The notes: generated by a model from the sequence alone, not told the origin. A stretch of 64,000 nucleotides of DNA from Coprococcus sp. (GCA_017935345.1 JAGBHU010000016.1:186001-250000), one strand, 5' to 3'; numbered from the stretch's first letter, positions 45,363 through 54,626 are shown. Numbers and translations: made by a program.

Positions 45363-46961
45363 ATGGCTGATAAGAATATGATAAATGAAATTAATAAGAG
45401 AAGAACCTTTGCGATTATTTCTCATCCAGATGCAGGTAAAACAACACTTACGGAGAAATTTTTATTGTTTGGCGGAGCAATCAATACGGCTGGTTCGGTA
45501 AAGGGCAAGGCAAATTCAAAATATGCGGTATCTGATTGGATGGATATCGAAAAGGAGAGAGGTATTTCCGTAACGTCATCGGTGCTTCAGTTTAATTATG
45601 ACGGATATTGTATCAATATTCTTGATACACCGGGACATCAGGATTTCTCTGAGGATACCTACAGAACACTGATGGCTGCCGATTCGGCTGTCATGGTTAT
45701 AGATGCATCAAAGGGTGTGGAGGCGCAGACCATAAAGCTGTTTAAGGTATGCGTGATGAGGCATATCCCTATCTTTACATTTATTAATAAGATGGACAGG
45801 GATGCAAGAGATACCTTTGAGCTTCTTGATGATATAGAAAATGTGCTTGGGATTCGTACATGTCCTATGAATTGGCCTATTGGTTCAGGAAAAGAATTTA
45901 AGGGCGTGTATGATAGAAGAACAAAGATCGTTTCAACATTTCAGGCGATATCAACAGGTGGTGCCAAGAAGGCGGCTGAGACAGATTATGATATAGAGGA
46001 CGAGGCGCTTAAGGCGCTGATAGGACCCTATCTCTATGAGCAGTTCAGTGAAGAGATCGAGCTGATAGACGGTGCTACCGATGAGATAGACATAGAAAAG
46101 GTAAGATGTGGTGCGTTATCCCCTGTTTTCTTTGGTTCCGCTTTAAATACATTTGGTATAGAGCAGTTTTTAAATTATTTCCTTGAAATGACGACACCGC
46201 CGCTTGGAAGAAACTCATCCGAAGGTGTGATAAGTCCGACAGAGGAGCCGTTTTCAGCATTTGTATTTAAGATACAGGCGAATATGAATAAGGCGCATAG
46301 AGACAGAATTGCTTTTATGCGTATATGTTCGGGTAAGTTTGAGGCGGGCATGGAGGTATATCATGTGCCAAGTAAGCGTAAGATAAAGCTGTCACAGCCT
46401 CAGCAGCTGATGGCACAGGACAGGAAAATTGTGGAGGAAGCATATGCAGGAGATGTAATAGGTGTATTTGACCCTGAGCTTTTCTCGATAGGAGATACGT
46501 TAACGACAGGCGGCAGAAAGTTTGAATATGAAGGAATCCCAACCTTTGCACCGGAGCATTTTTGCCGTGTGGTTCAGCTTAATACAATGAAACGTAAGCA
46601 GTTTGTCAAAGGGGTTACACAGATAGCACAGGAAGGTGCTATCCAGATATTCCAGGAATATACGGCAGGTCTTTCTGAAATAATTGTGGGTGTTGTCGGT
46701 GTACTTCAGTTTGATGTATTAAAATACAGATTAGAGAATGAATACGGCTGTGAGATAAGACTGGAGCCGATACCATATAATTACATCAGATGGGTCAAAG
46801 ACCCAACAATTGATATCACAAAGCTGAAACGTGTAAGTGATGTTAAGAAGGTAAAGGATATGAAAGGCAACCCGCTTTTATTATTTGCAAATGAATGGGT
46901 TATTGCACAGGTTCTCGACCACAATGAAGGTCTTGAACTGGAAGAGTTCAGAAAGAACTAG
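45363..46961 (+). CDS. prfC: Peptide chain release factor 3
   Basis: 532 aa, full length. G1 'ISHPDAGKTTLTEKF', G2 region 'ERGISVTSSVLQF', G3 'DTPGHQD' and G4 'NKMD', then RF3-type domains ending 'WVIAQVLDHNEGLELEEF'. This GTPase releases RF1/RF2 from the ribosome after peptide hydrolysis. It lies between an XRE regulator and sigG, separated from prfA in the window by 16 kb. Confidence 0.97.
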   Translation: MADKNMINEINKRRTFAIISHPDAGKTTLTEKFLLFGGAINTAGSVKGKANSKYAVSDWMDIEKERGISVTSSVLQFNYDGYCINILDTPGHQDFSEDTYRTLMAADSAVMVIDASKGVEAQTIKLFKVCVMRHIPIFTFINKMDRDARDTFELLDDIENVLGIRTCPMNWPIGSGKEFKGVYDRRTKIVSTFQAISTGGAKKAAETDYDIEDEALKALIGPYLYEQFSEEIELIDGATDEIDIEKVRCGALSPVFFGSALNTFGIEQFLNYFLEMTTPPLGRNSSEGVISPTEEPFSAFVFKIQANMNKAHRDRIAFMRICSGKFEAGMEVYHVPSKRKIKLSQPQQLMAQDRKIVEEAYAGDVIGVFDPELFSIGDTLTTGGRKFEYEGIPTFAPEHFCRVVQLNTMKRKQFVKGVTQIAQEGAIQIFQEYTAGLSEIIVGVVGVLQFDVLKYRLENEYGCEIRLEPIPYNYIRWVKDPTIDITKLKRVSDVKKVKDMKGNPLLLFANEWVIAQVLDHNEGLELEEFRKN

Positions 46962-47122
46962 AAGGTCATATAATCAAACAGGATTTGGTAGGAATTTGTA
47001 GTTTAAATGGGTTCTCTATACTGAATAAGAAATAGCCGGAATGTAAATCCTAGTGTTAGATAAATAATTGGTAATCAGTTCAATATTTGGATTGGTATCT
47101 GACACACGGGAGGAAATTCGAT

Positions 47123-47899
47123 ATGGCATTAAACAGAGTTATGATTTGTGGTGTTAACACCTCAAAGCTGCCAGTTCTAAGTGAGGATGAGAAGAATCAG
47201 CTGTTTGACAGGATAGAGCAGGGTGACACGAAAGCGAGACAGACATTTATTGAAGGAAATCTGAGACTTGTATTAAGTGTTATCCAGCGTTTTTCAAATA
47301 CAAATGAAAATCCTGATGATTTATTTCAGGTTGGTTGTATCGGTTTAATCAAAGCAATTGATAATTTTGACAGGACACTCAATGTTAAGTTTTCGACCTA
47401 TGCCGTTCCTATGATTATCGGAGAGTGCAGACGTTATCTTCGGGATAATAATTCCATCAGAGTATCTCGTTCCCTGCGTGATATCGCATACAAAGCAATA
47501 TATGCCAAAGATATGCTGCTGAAGAAAAATGACCGCGAGCCGACTCTTGAGGAAATTGCAGAGGAGATTTCCATAAGTAAGGAGGATATCGCAATGTCGC
47601 TTGATGCAATATCATCTCCGTTATCCCTTTATGAACCTGTTTATCAGGAGGGGGGAGATACCCTTTATATTATGGATCAGATAAGCGACAAGAAAAATAA
47701 AGAAGAAAACTGGGTAGAAAATATTTCTTTAAATGAAGCCATGAAGAAATTAAATGATAGAGAACTAAGTATTATTAAGCTGCGGTTCTTTGAGGGAAAA
47801 ACACAGACGGAGGTCGCTTCCGAAATAGCCATATCACAGGCACAGGTAAGCCGTCTTGAGAAAAACGCGTTAAAGACCCTGCAGAATTTCTTACGATAG
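47123..47899 (+). CDS. sigG: Sporulation sigma factor SigG
   Basis: 258 aa from ATG 47123 after 'cgggagga'. It opens 'MICGVNTSKLPVLS', the SigG/SigF anti-sigma-interaction N terminus. Region 2 'NPDDLFQVGCIGLIKAIDNFDRTLNVKFSTYA' and region 4 'LNDRELSIIKLRFFEGKTQTEVASE' are intact. It directs late forespore genes, including SASPs. In Bacillus and many Clostridia it lies beside sigE-spoIIGA, but here its neighbours are prfC and an unknown gene. A bidirectional terminator follows. Confidence 0.96.
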   Translation: MALNRVMICGVNTSKLPVLSEDEKNQLFDRIEQGDTKARQTFIEGNLRLVLSVIQRFSNTNENPDDLFQVGCIGLIKAIDNFDRTLNVKFSTYAVPMIIGECRRYLRDNNSIRVSRSLRDIAYKAIYAKDMLLKKNDREPTLEEIAEEISISKEDIAMSLDAISSPLSLYEPVYQEGGDTLYIMDQISDKKNKEENWVENISLNEAMKKLNDRELSIIKLRFFEGKTQTEVASEIAISQAQVSRLEKNALKTLQNFLR

Positions 47900-47962
47900 A
47901 AGTACACAATGATTTGGCAGTAAGCTTTGTCATTTATGTATCATTGCTGCCTAATAGAAATA

Positions 47963-48007
47963 AAAAGGCACGAATAAGCAGAAGATTGCTGCTTGTCGTG
48001 CCTTTTA
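47963..48007. terminator. Bidirectional terminator, sigG / small minus-strand gene
   Basis: aaaggcacgaataagcag (47964-47981) pairs, with slight mismatch, with ctgcttgtcgtgccttt (47989-48005), A and T runs on both sides, between convergent genes. Confidence 0.85.
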
Positions 48008-48040
48008 TAAAAGTATGATCAATAAAATTTTGTATCTTGT

Positions 48041-48256
48041 TTAGTCATTGTCTGTCAGTATCGGGCCGATATCAAAATCCTTGAAATCAAGTTTTTTAAG
48101 ATAATTTGCTTCGGAATTTTCATTTTCAAGCACTTCCTTCATTTTTTCAATTTCTTCTTTTGGAAGTCCGCTCATGGTTACGACCTCGTCTACATCGATA
48201 TGACCTTTGAGCATACGTTCTGCCATATCATAAAGTGCCTTTGTAGAATTGTTCAT
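48041..48256 (-). CDS. Small conserved-looking hypothetical protein, 71 aa
   Basis: ATG 48256 follows 'aaggagata' on the minus strand; the ATG at 48295 lacks such a site. The product starts M-N-N-S-T-K-A-L-Y-D-M-A and has a short helical segment 'DEVVTMSGLPKEEIEKMKEVL' that looks like a helix-turn-helix or SpoVG-like helix pair, then an acidic tail 'DFDIGPILTDND'. It is probably soluble. It lies 60 bp downstream of argH on the same strand, maybe co-transcribed. Function unknown. Confidence 0.65.
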   Translation of the reverse strand: MNNSTKALYDMAERMLKGHIDVDEVVTMSGLPKEEIEKMKEVLENENSEANYLKKLDFKDFDIGPILTDND

Positions 48257-48315
48257 ATTTTTATATCTCCTTATTCTTGTATCCTTGTTGTTCAATTGGT
48301 TGTTGCATATGAAGG

Positions 48316-49698
48316 TTATTGAAGCCCGGCAAGATATGCTTCATTGATATCAATTACCTTCTTTATGGCATTTGGTCCCGGAGCACCAAGGGTATTACGC
48401 TTTTGTACACATTCCTTCATACTGATGGCTGTGTAGATATCCTCTTCAAATACAGGACTTATTTTTTTGTATTCTGAAAGCGGAAGCTCGTCAAGAGAAA
48501 TATCCTTTTCAATACATAACAGCACAAGCTGTCCGACAATGCCATGTGCATCTCGGAACGGGACACCATGATTTACAAGATAATCAGCCGCATCCGTTGC
48601 ATTTGTAAAACCATTTTTTGCTGAAGCCTCCATATTCTTTTTATTGACAGCCATCGATGAAATCATGCCTGTAAATAAAGCGATACAGCCCTTAACAGTA
48701 TCAATGGCATCAAAGGTAAATTCCTTGTCCTCCTGCATATCCTTGTTATATGCAAGTGGAATCCCCTTCATTGTTGTGAGTAAAGAAATAAGAGCGCCAT
48801 ATACGCGACCTGTTTTCCCTCTTACAAGTTCGGCAATGTCAGGATTTTTCTTTTGTGGCATAATCGAACTTCCTGTACTGTAAGAATCATCAAGCTCAAC
48901 AAATCGGTATTCATTGGAATTCCAGATGATAATTTCCTCTGAAAAGCGGCTTAAATGCATCATTATGGTTGAAAGAGCAGATAAAAGCTCTATGCAATAA
49001 TCTCTGTCAGCAACAGAATCCATACTGTTTAAGGTTGGACCTGAAAAGTCTAAAAGAGAAGCTGTCAGCTCTCTGTCAAGTGGATAAGTGGTTCCTGCAA
49101 GCGCACCTGAACCAAGAGGACAGAAGTTCATTCTGTCATAGATATCACATAACCGTTCATAGTCACGCTTGAACATCTCCATATATGCACCCAGATGGTG
49201 GGCGAGTGTAATCGGCTGAGCCTTCTGGAGATGCGTAAATCCCGGCATGTAGGTATCAATATGTTCCTTCATCATGCCATGAAGAGTCGTGAGCAGATGT
49301 TTAACAAGCTCTTTAAGCTCTGTGATTTCATCACGGACATAGAGCTTCATGTCAAGAGCCACCTGGTCATTACGGCTTCTTCCTGTATGAAGCTTTTTCC
49401 CTGTATCGCCGATACGGTCAATCAGATTTGCCTCTACAAAGCTGTGGATATCCTCATACTTTGATGAAATCTCCAAGACTCCGTTTTCTACATCCGTAAG
49501 GATGCCGTTTAATCCTTCTATTATCAAATCTCTTTCTGCATCCGTTAAAATTCCTGAAGCAGCAAGCATCGTTACATGGGCGATACTTCCTCGGATATCC
49601 TGCTTATAAAATTTCCGGTCAAAGGATATGGATGCGTTAAAATTATATACTAACTGGTCGGTTTCTTTTGTAAAACGACCACCCCAAAGCTGTGCCAT
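48316..49698 (-). CDS. argH: Argininosuccinate lyase
   Basis: 460 aa, standard length, start after 'aaaagaggtaac'. Fumarase/aspartase superfamily motifs: '[16 protein letters not shown]', '[17 protein letters not shown]' and the signature '[19 protein letters not shown]' containing the flexible-loop catalytic Ser. It cleaves argininosuccinate to arginine and fumarate, the last step of arginine synthesis. argG is not adjacent. A candidate promoter lies about 35 bp upstream. Confidence 0.97.
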   Translation of the reverse strand: MAQLWGGRFTKETDQLVYNFNASISFDRKFYKQDIRGSIAHVTMLAASGILTDAERDLIIEGLNGILTDVENGVLEISSKYEDIHSFVEANLIDRIGDTGKKLHTGRSRNDQVALDMKLYVRDEITELKELVKHLLTTLHGMMKEHIDTYMPGFTHLQKAQPITLAHHLGAYMEMFKRDYERLCDIYDRMNFCPLGSGALAGTTYPLDRELTASLLDFSGPTLNSMDSVADRDYCIELLSALSTIMMHLSRFSEEIIIWNSNEYRFVELDDSYSTGSSIMPQKKNPDIAELVRGKTGRVYGALISLLTTMKGIPLAYNKDMQEDKEFTFDAIDTVKGCIALFTGMISSMAVNKKNMEASAKNGFTNATDAADYLVNHGVPFRDAHGIVGQLVLLCIEKDISLDELPLSEYKKISPVFEEDIYTAISMKECVQKRNTLGAPGPNAIKKVIDINEAYLAGLQ

Positions 49699-49731
49699 AT
49701 TGTTACCTCTTTTCGTATCATTTTAAGCTAC

Positions 49732-49760
49732 ATTTTACAACATAAAAGATGCTTTATCAA
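49732..49760 (-). promoter_or_regulatory. Candidate argH promoter
   Basis: On the minus strand TTGATA (49755-49760) and TAAAAT (49732-49737) are spaced 17 bp. No ArgR box was recognised. Confidence 0.5.
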
Positions 49761-49856
49761 CCTTAAGGTCGATTGAATTTATTTTCCAAATCGTTAGGAT
49801 ATGTCAGACCGTTATGAATATCCACAGAATAACCGGCTGATTCATCTAAAATATAT

Positions 49857-49885
49857 TTGCAACTATGTTCTCTTAATGTTAGAAT
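49857..49885 (+). promoter_or_regulatory. Candidate promoter for the transglutaminase-like gene
   Basis: TTGCAA (49857-49862), 17-bp spacer, TAGAAT (49880-49885), with 'gggagg' and the ATG following at 49917. Confidence 0.5.
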
Positions 49886-49916
49886 ATCCCTATCTTTGGG
49901 AGGTTACTTGTAGAAA

Positions 49917-50981
49917 ATGAAAAAAGGTATAATCTTTTTAAAGGGAATTATTCTTGCCTGCTCACTCGTGTTGCTTTTTGCATTGGGAAGATGGGTTTTC
50001 TTTAATATCATAAAGCAAAACAGTATACTTGACGGATTGGTAAGCTTTCGTGAGGCAGTAATTGATGATATGGAGTCGGGGAAAGATACGGCTGTTTATT
50101 ATGTAAAGAATGTAGAAAAAAGTGATGTCCATATGATAAACGAATATATTGATTCGGCATATGGAAATGTTGACACATACAGAGTTATATTGGAGTCCGG
50201 AGATTATCTGGCGATTCAGCTTAATTTTGTTTTGTCAGATAATTATTATGTGATACGGAAGTATCTGCATAATGAGGAAATACCTGCTGACAGACCAAAG
50301 GCGAAGGAAATATATGACGTTATAAAGACCTTTATAGATCATAACATCACGTTAAATATGACTGATTTTGATAAGGAAATAGCAGTACATGATTACATCA
50401 TAAAAAATTGTGTATATGGCTTTCCAAAGGATTCCGATGATGCGTATACGTCATATGGTGTTCTTGTTTCAAAAACCGGTGTTTGTGATGGTTATGCGGA
50501 AGCATTTTTTATGTTTATGTCATGTCTTGGCATAGAATGCGATATCGTTGTAGGAGATACAAGTGAAGGGTTACATGCATGGAATCAGATAAAACTGGAG
50601 GATGCATGGTATCACGTCGATTTAACGTGGGATGATTCACTTCCTGATATGGGAACATATGTAAAACATACATATGTAAATCTGGACGATGATGCGATAC
50701 GTCAAAATCATAGCTGGCGGGAACAATTTTATAATGCATGTACAGCGGATAAGTATAATTTTTATAAGAAGAAATTTTATTATTACAGCAGCTATGATGA
50801 TTTTGCAAAAGGAATCAGAATGCAGTATGGTAAATCCAGTGTGCTTGAAGCAGCCGTAGAAGGCTTACCGGATAGTCCTGATTTGTCTTTCTTATTTGGC
50901 AACGGTGGTATCAGAAAAGTAAATTATGTTATTGAGGATATGGGTGCTTACAGGATAATCGTAATATATCTGAATAAGTAG
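49917..50981 (+). CDS. Membrane-anchored transglutaminase-like protease-fold protein
   Basis: 354 aa. An N-terminal membrane helix (~5-28, 'IFLKGIILACSLVLLFALG') is followed by an extracytoplasmic domain; the transglutaminase core has Cys in 'TGVCDGYAEAFFMFM' (~187-201), His in 'LHAWNQIKLEDAWYHVD' and Asp in 'VDLTWDDS', the full Cys-His-Asp triad. Bacterial members are usually cysteine peptidases or crosslinkers acting on the envelope or surface proteins. The substrate is unknown. A DUF1700 gene follows after 45 bp. Confidence 0.88.
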   Translation: MKKGIIFLKGIILACSLVLLFALGRWVFFNIIKQNSILDGLVSFREAVIDDMESGKDTAVYYVKNVEKSDVHMINEYIDSAYGNVDTYRVILESGDYLAIQLNFVLSDNYYVIRKYLHNEEIPADRPKAKEIYDVIKTFIDHNITLNMTDFDKEIAVHDYIIKNCVYGFPKDSDDAYTSYGVLVSKTGVCDGYAEAFFMFMSCLGIECDIVVGDTSEGLHAWNQIKLEDAWYHVDLTWDDSLPDMGTYVKHTYVNLDDDAIRQNHSWREQFYNACTADKYNFYKKKFYYYSSYDDFAKGIRMQYGKSSVLEAAVEGLPDSPDLSFLFGNGGIRKVNYVIEDMGAYRIIVIYLNK

Positions 50982-51026
50982 AATATTATACGGGAATTTG
51001 GTTATATTTTATAAGGAGATGTTTTT

Positions 51027-51542
51027 ATGAAAAAAAATTCAAAAGAGAGTTTTATAAAAGAGCTTTCAGATGCCTTGTCAGGCAGCGTTCCTTCTGACAA
51101 GTATTATGAGGTTATTCGTTATTACGAGGGGTATTTCAGCGATGAAGTGAAGAAAGGGAAAAGTGAGGAACAGATATGTGCTTCTTTGGGTTCTCCGAGA
51201 CTAATCGCTAAGTCGGTCATTGAGAGTCAGGCAGATGCGGCAGGCGGAGAACGCATATATGCTACGCCCAATATGGGAGAGAGCCAGAGAGACAGAGATG
51301 ATGTACCGAAGGGGTGGCATATCAATATGGATGAAACAGGAAAAACAAGTCTTGCCTTTGGAAGACTGGATTTTGGCTCAGTAGCGGGTAAAATCGTTAT
51401 AGCAATTTTACTGATACTTCTTGCATGTATTATATTAGGTATTATATATATTGGTGCTAAACTATTTTTATATTTTATAGTACCTGTTGCACTGATATTG
51501 TTGCTCATCAATATTATCATAAGTTTTCTTGGAAGGAAATGA
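51027..51542 (+). CDS. DUF1700/HAAS-domain membrane protein
   Basis: 171 aa, ribosome site 'aaggagatg'. The N terminus 'ESFIKELSDALSGSVPSDKYYEVIRYYEGYFSDEVKKGKSEEQI' is the HAAS helical domain of DUF1700 proteins, including 'CASLGSPRLIAKSVI'. One C-terminal membrane region (~125-165) follows, rich in Ile/Leu and possibly a helical hairpin. These proteins are often encoded next to a PadR regulator and a putative adhesin; neither is here. Confidence 0.88.
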   Translation: MKKNSKESFIKELSDALSGSVPSDKYYEVIRYYEGYFSDEVKKGKSEEQICASLGSPRLIAKSVIESQADAAGGERIYATPNMGESQRDRDDVPKGWHINMDETGKTSLAFGRLDFGSVAGKIVIAILLILLACIILGIIYIGAKLFLYFIVPVALILLLINIIISFLGRK

Positions 51543-51609
51543 TAAATAGTATTTGGTAAGAAATATTGAGATTCATGGGGATTTTATTGAAATTAAGTAA
51601 AAAAAGTTC

Positions 51610-51638
51610 TTGACATTTCTTTCCTGTGACAGTATACT
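51610..51638 (+). promoter_or_regulatory. Strong promoter for tRNA-Val/tRNA-Met
   Basis: Perfect -35 TTGACA (51610-51615), 17-bp spacer, TATACT (51633-51638), with the tRNA operon starting 35 bp downstream. Confidence 0.85.
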
Positions 51639-51672
51639 TACAAAGGTGTTCAGCAGAGAACACAGGTAACAT

Positions 51673-51745
51673 GGGATCTTAGCTCAGCTGGGAGAGCATC
51701 TGCCTTACAAGCAGAGGGTCACAGGTTCGAGCCCTGTAGGTCCCA
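51673..51745 (+). tRNA. tRNA-Val (anticodon TAC)
   Basis: Acceptor GGGATCT/AGGTCCC with one T-G pair, D arm GCTC/GAGC, anticodon stem TCTGC/GCAGA with loop CTTACAA, T arm ACAGG TTCGAGC CCTGT, discriminator A. CCA not encoded. Confidence 0.97.
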
Positions 51746-51763
51746 TTTACAACAATTCAATAT

Positions 51764-51837
51764 GGCGGGATAGCTCAGTTGGCTAGAGCATGCGGTTCAT
51801 ACCCGCAGTGTCGAGGGTTCAAATCCCCCTCCCGCTA
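51764..51837 (+). tRNA. tRNA-Met (anticodon CAT), elongator type
   Basis: Acceptor GGCGGGA/TCCCGCT, D arm GCTC/GAGC, anticodon stem TGCGG/CCGCA with loop TTCATAC, T loop TTCAAAT. It lacks the three G-C anticodon-stem pairs of initiator tRNA. First acceptor pair is G-T. The T stem GAGGG/CCCCC carries an A-C mismatch. CCA not encoded. Confidence 0.93.
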
Positions 51838-51845
51838 CGAATGAG

Positions 51846-51870
51846 GAGCGATTCAATATCGCTCTTTTTT
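51846..51870 (+). terminator. Terminator after tRNA-Met
   Basis: gagcgat (51846-51852) pairs with atcgctc (51858-51864), followed by six Ts. Confidence 0.92.
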
Positions 51871-51920
51871 GATACAATGAGGGAGAAATTATAAAAAATC
51901 CGTATAGGAGGTCGTAATTC

Positions 51921-52472
51921 ATGAGAATAGGAATGGGATATGATGTTCATAAACTGACAGAGGGCAGAAAACTGATACTTGGCGGAGTCGATATACCATA
52001 TGAGAAAGGACTTCTGGGGCATAGTGATGCAGATGTTCTTGTTCATGCCATTATGGATGCGCTGCTTGGGGCGGCGGCACTTGGTGACATTGGAAAGCAT
52101 TTCCCGGATACAGATGAAACATACAAAGGAGCAGACAGTATGGTATTGCTTTCCGAGGTTAAGAAGCTTTTGGATGAAAAATTTTTCTTTATTGAGAATA
52201 TTGATGCCACGGTTATCGCACAGCAGCCAAAGCTGGCTCCGTATATCGATAAAATGCGCAGCAATATAGCGGGAGTGCTGGGGCTTGATACAGGCAGGGT
52301 CAATGTAAAGGCAACAACAGAAGAGAAGCTGGGATTTACGGGTCAGGGACTTGGTATCAGTGCACAGGCAGTATGCTTGCTGGAGACAGTAGGAAATTAC
52401 AGTTATGATGTTATGGATGCTGCATCAGGCTGTGCAGGCTGCACAGGATGTCACAGAAGAGGTATGGATTAG
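51921..52472 (+). CDS. ispF: 2-C-methyl-D-erythritol 2,4-cyclodiphosphate synthase with extra Cys-rich tail
   Basis: 183 aa; the family is normally ~155-160 aa. The start follows 'taggaggtc'. Metal-site Asp-x-His is in '[12 protein letters not shown]', then '[33 protein letters not shown]' features and '[20 protein letters not shown]'. It makes the cyclic diphosphate of the MEP isoprenoid pathway. Residues ~160-183 are an added tail with '[14 protein letters not shown]', three cysteines spaced C-x2-C-x2-C. The upstream gene pair is tRNAs; a GNAT gene follows 28 bp later. Confidence 0.95.
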   Translation: MRIGMGYDVHKLTEGRKLILGGVDIPYEKGLLGHSDADVLVHAIMDALLGAAALGDIGKHFPDTDETYKGADSMVLLSEVKKLLDEKFFFIENIDATVIAQQPKLAPYIDKMRSNIAGVLGLDTGRVNVKATTEEKLGFTGQGLGISAQAVCLLETVGNYSYDVMDAASGCAGCTGCHRRGMD

Positions 52473-52500
52473 AAATTTGTAGTGGATAAGGATTTACAGA

Positions 52501-53382
52501 ATGTATTATGGAATAATTGAAAAATCATGGCTGGAGCAGGTAAGAGCGCTTTGGAAAGAAGCTTTTGGAGACAGCGAAAGCTATATGGATTTTTATTTTG
52601 AAAATATATTTCCTCAAAACATTGTTTTTGGTGCGATAGAGCATGACAGACTTGTTTCGATGGTTCATTTGAATCCGTATACTGTTTGCTTTGAAGGAAA
52701 TGATATCGATATCCATTATATTGTTGGGGTTGCAACCGCTTCGGATTACAGAAGACGTGGGATTATGAAAAGGCTTTTAAAGCTGGGAACAGATTATTTG
52801 CAGGCAGCAGGAGAAAAATTCACATATCTGATGCCGGCAAATGAAATTTATTATAAAAGCTTAGGCTTTGAAAAATATGAAAACAGCTATCTGATGCCGG
52901 TAGGAATGTTTCAGGGAGAAGAAAATCAGGACTTCTTGATAAGAACAGTAGATTGTATTGATGAGGAGATGTTGCATGAATTCAATATCAATCTTAAATC
53001 CCGATATGATTTATTTGTCCCAAGAGATATGAGATATGCCAATGTACTCGACATGCAGTGCAGGGCTGAGTCGGGCAGGGCATATGTATTATGTAAGGAT
53101 AAGCATATACAGGCGATGTTTGGGATGATGAAAGGGGAAAAGACTTATGAATGTGTAGAATATCTCTCCCTGAATTATACGATGGAGGAGATTGTAAGGA
53201 TATATACATTGCTTGGCTATGACATACCTGAATCGGTTGAAATATTTGGAGCAGAACCCTTATGGAGAGGAAAAAAATTAAATGTTTCTAAAGGAAAGGG
53301 AATAATGTATAAAATTTTATATAATGGTTTTTCAAATGATATTTTTTATGATAAAATGTTAATGATTAACGAAATTGTATAA
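52501..53382 (+). CDS. GNAT-family (Eis-like) acetyltransferase
   Basis: 293 aa, start after 'gtggataagg' (weak site). The GNAT core is in the N-terminal half: 'VGVATASDYRRRGIMKRLLKL' (acetyl-CoA loop, ~80-100) and 'YLMPANEIYYKSLGFEKYE', with an Eis/Acetyltransf_9-like C-terminal part of about 140 residues. Substrate unknown. It follows ispF by 28 bp and is followed by DUF6106 after 15 bp, so these are probably one operon. Confidence 0.85.
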   Translation: MYYGIIEKSWLEQVRALWKEAFGDSESYMDFYFENIFPQNIVFGAIEHDRLVSMVHLNPYTVCFEGNDIDIHYIVGVATASDYRRRGIMKRLLKLGTDYLQAAGEKFTYLMPANEIYYKSLGFEKYENSYLMPVGMFQGEENQDFLIRTVDCIDEEMLHEFNINLKSRYDLFVPRDMRYANVLDMQCRAESGRAYVLCKDKHIQAMFGMMKGEKTYECVEYLSLNYTMEEIVRIYTLLGYDIPESVEIFGAEPLWRGKKLNVSKGKGIMYKILYNGFSNDIFYDKMLMINEIV

Positions 53383-53397
53383 AAAAGGAGAATTTTA

Positions 53398-53913
53398 ATG
53401 TTAAATGATGGATATGCGGAACACATAGTAAAAACAAGAACACCCGGCAGTGTAATAGCAGTAATGGTTTTAGGACTGTTTATTAGTATGCTGGGGGTAT
53501 TGACCATATTGACAACCAGATGGGGATTTTCATTTATTCTGCTGGGTGCGGTTATTTTTTTCTTTGCTTTTTCAAGGAGAGAGACGGAGTTTGAATATCT
53601 TATGGTAAACGAAGATATAGAAGTGGCAAAGGTGATTGCAAAGAGGTCCCGAAAGAAGATGTTTAGTTTCAGCAATAGTGAGGTAAGGTATATCGTAAGA
53701 CCTGATTCGATATATCTGGATAATGAACTTCGAGCCAGTGGAAATACCCAGATAAAAACCAGAGATTATACTTCAAAGGATGAAGATGAAAAAGAAAATG
53801 TATATGTATTTGTAATTAACAGAAACGGAATTACAGAGTTTGTATATTTGGAGTTGTCGGACAGAACCGTAGAGCATGTAAATAATTTCTTTAAAGGAAA
53901 ATATAAAGAATAA
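53398..53913 (+). CDS. DUF6106-like membrane protein
   Basis: 171 aa, start after 'aaaaggag'. Two membrane helices (~20-40 and ~45-60, 'LILLGAVIFFFAFSRRETEF') are followed by a soluble beta-rich domain ('EVRYIVRPDSIYLDNELRAS'...'VYVFVINRNGITEFVYLEL'). It resembles the DUF6106 family common in Lachnospiraceae, function unknown; the C-terminal half looks like a PH/EVE-like sandwich. Operon with the GNAT gene. Confidence 0.75.
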   Translation: MLNDGYAEHIVKTRTPGSVIAVMVLGLFISMLGVLTILTTRWGFSFILLGAVIFFFAFSRRETEFEYLMVNEDIEVAKVIAKRSRKKMFSFSNSEVRYIVRPDSIYLDNELRASGNTQIKTRDYTSKDEDEKENVYVFVINRNGITEFVYLELSDRTVEHVNNFFKGKYKE

Positions 53914-54001
53914 TCAGAATAATATAATCTTCATGGCAAATACTATGGAAAGAATAATTAATTTGTAAAACAGATTAGTTACATATTCAGAGGTGTTTGT
54001 T

Positions 54002-54418
54002 ATGAAGATTTGTTTTTTTAAATATATGACTATTTTTTTGACGGGTGGAATGATATATTACTTTATGGAGATATTAACGAGAAATTATTCGCACTTTTCG
54101 ATGATCATATGTGGTGGATTGTGTACAGTATGCTGCGGTGCAATTAACCAGATTAAAAAAAATATAGGTCTGATATGGCAAATGCTTATTTCGGCGATTA
54201 TAATTACTGCTTTGGAATTTGTTACAGGCTATATTGTGAACATAAAGCTTGGAATCGGTGTTTGGGATTATTCATATCTTCCGTTCAACATTATGGGACA
54301 GGTGTGCCTTTTATATTCAGGATTATGGATGGTTCTTTCGCTGATTATCATATTTGTAGATGACGGTATCAGACATTATTTATATGATGAAGAGTTACAG
54401 GAATATAAATTAATATAG
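54002..54418 (+). CDS. Putative membrane protein of the 'ABC-transporter permease' CmpB/DUF type
   Basis: 138 aa from ATG 54002 after 'agaggtgtt'. Four membrane helices fill nearly all of it ('TIFLTGGMIYYFMEIL', 'ISAIIITALEFVTGYIVNI', 'IMGQVCLLYSGLWMVLSLII'). 'GVWDYSYLPFNIMGQVC' matches the family usually annotated as putative ABC transporter permease (PF06541), although no ATPase is adjacent and a permease role is unproved. It probably has its own ribosome site within the operon. The following ~200 bp to the convergent gene hold no ORF. Confidence 0.75.
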   Translation: MKICFFKYMTIFLTGGMIYYFMEILTRNYSHFSMIICGGLCTVCCGAINQIKKNIGLIWQMLISAIIITALEFVTGYIVNIKLGIGVWDYSYLPFNIMGQVCLLYSGLWMVLSLIIIFVDDGIRHYLYDEELQEYKLI

Positions 54419-54520
54419 TGAGAGGGAAAATGCTATTGTGGTTGTATGAAATGCAGTTTCGTATGAGATGACTATATGTTTTACCTGTGAGATATAGGGT
54501 ATATCTGCTGCAAACAAAAA

Positions 54521-54585
54521 TATGGGATGAAATATAGCCATATCACATAGGGGAGAAGGTGGATAAAGCTAAATTACATCCCATA
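54521..54585. repeat. Inverted repeat in the intergenic region, weak terminator candidate
   Basis: tatgggatgaaat (54521-54533) and attacatcccata (54573-54585) form a stem with one mismatch and a ~39-nt loop, between convergent genes. No T run. Confidence 0.45.
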
Positions 54586-54626
54586 AAGTTTATGTGTGTG
54601 TAATGTTATAAAAGGTTTGTGAGAAA

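Noticed and set aside
51764-51837. Initiator tRNA-Met
   Set aside because: The anticodon stem TGCGG/CCGCA lacks the three consecutive G-C pairs of tRNA-fMet.
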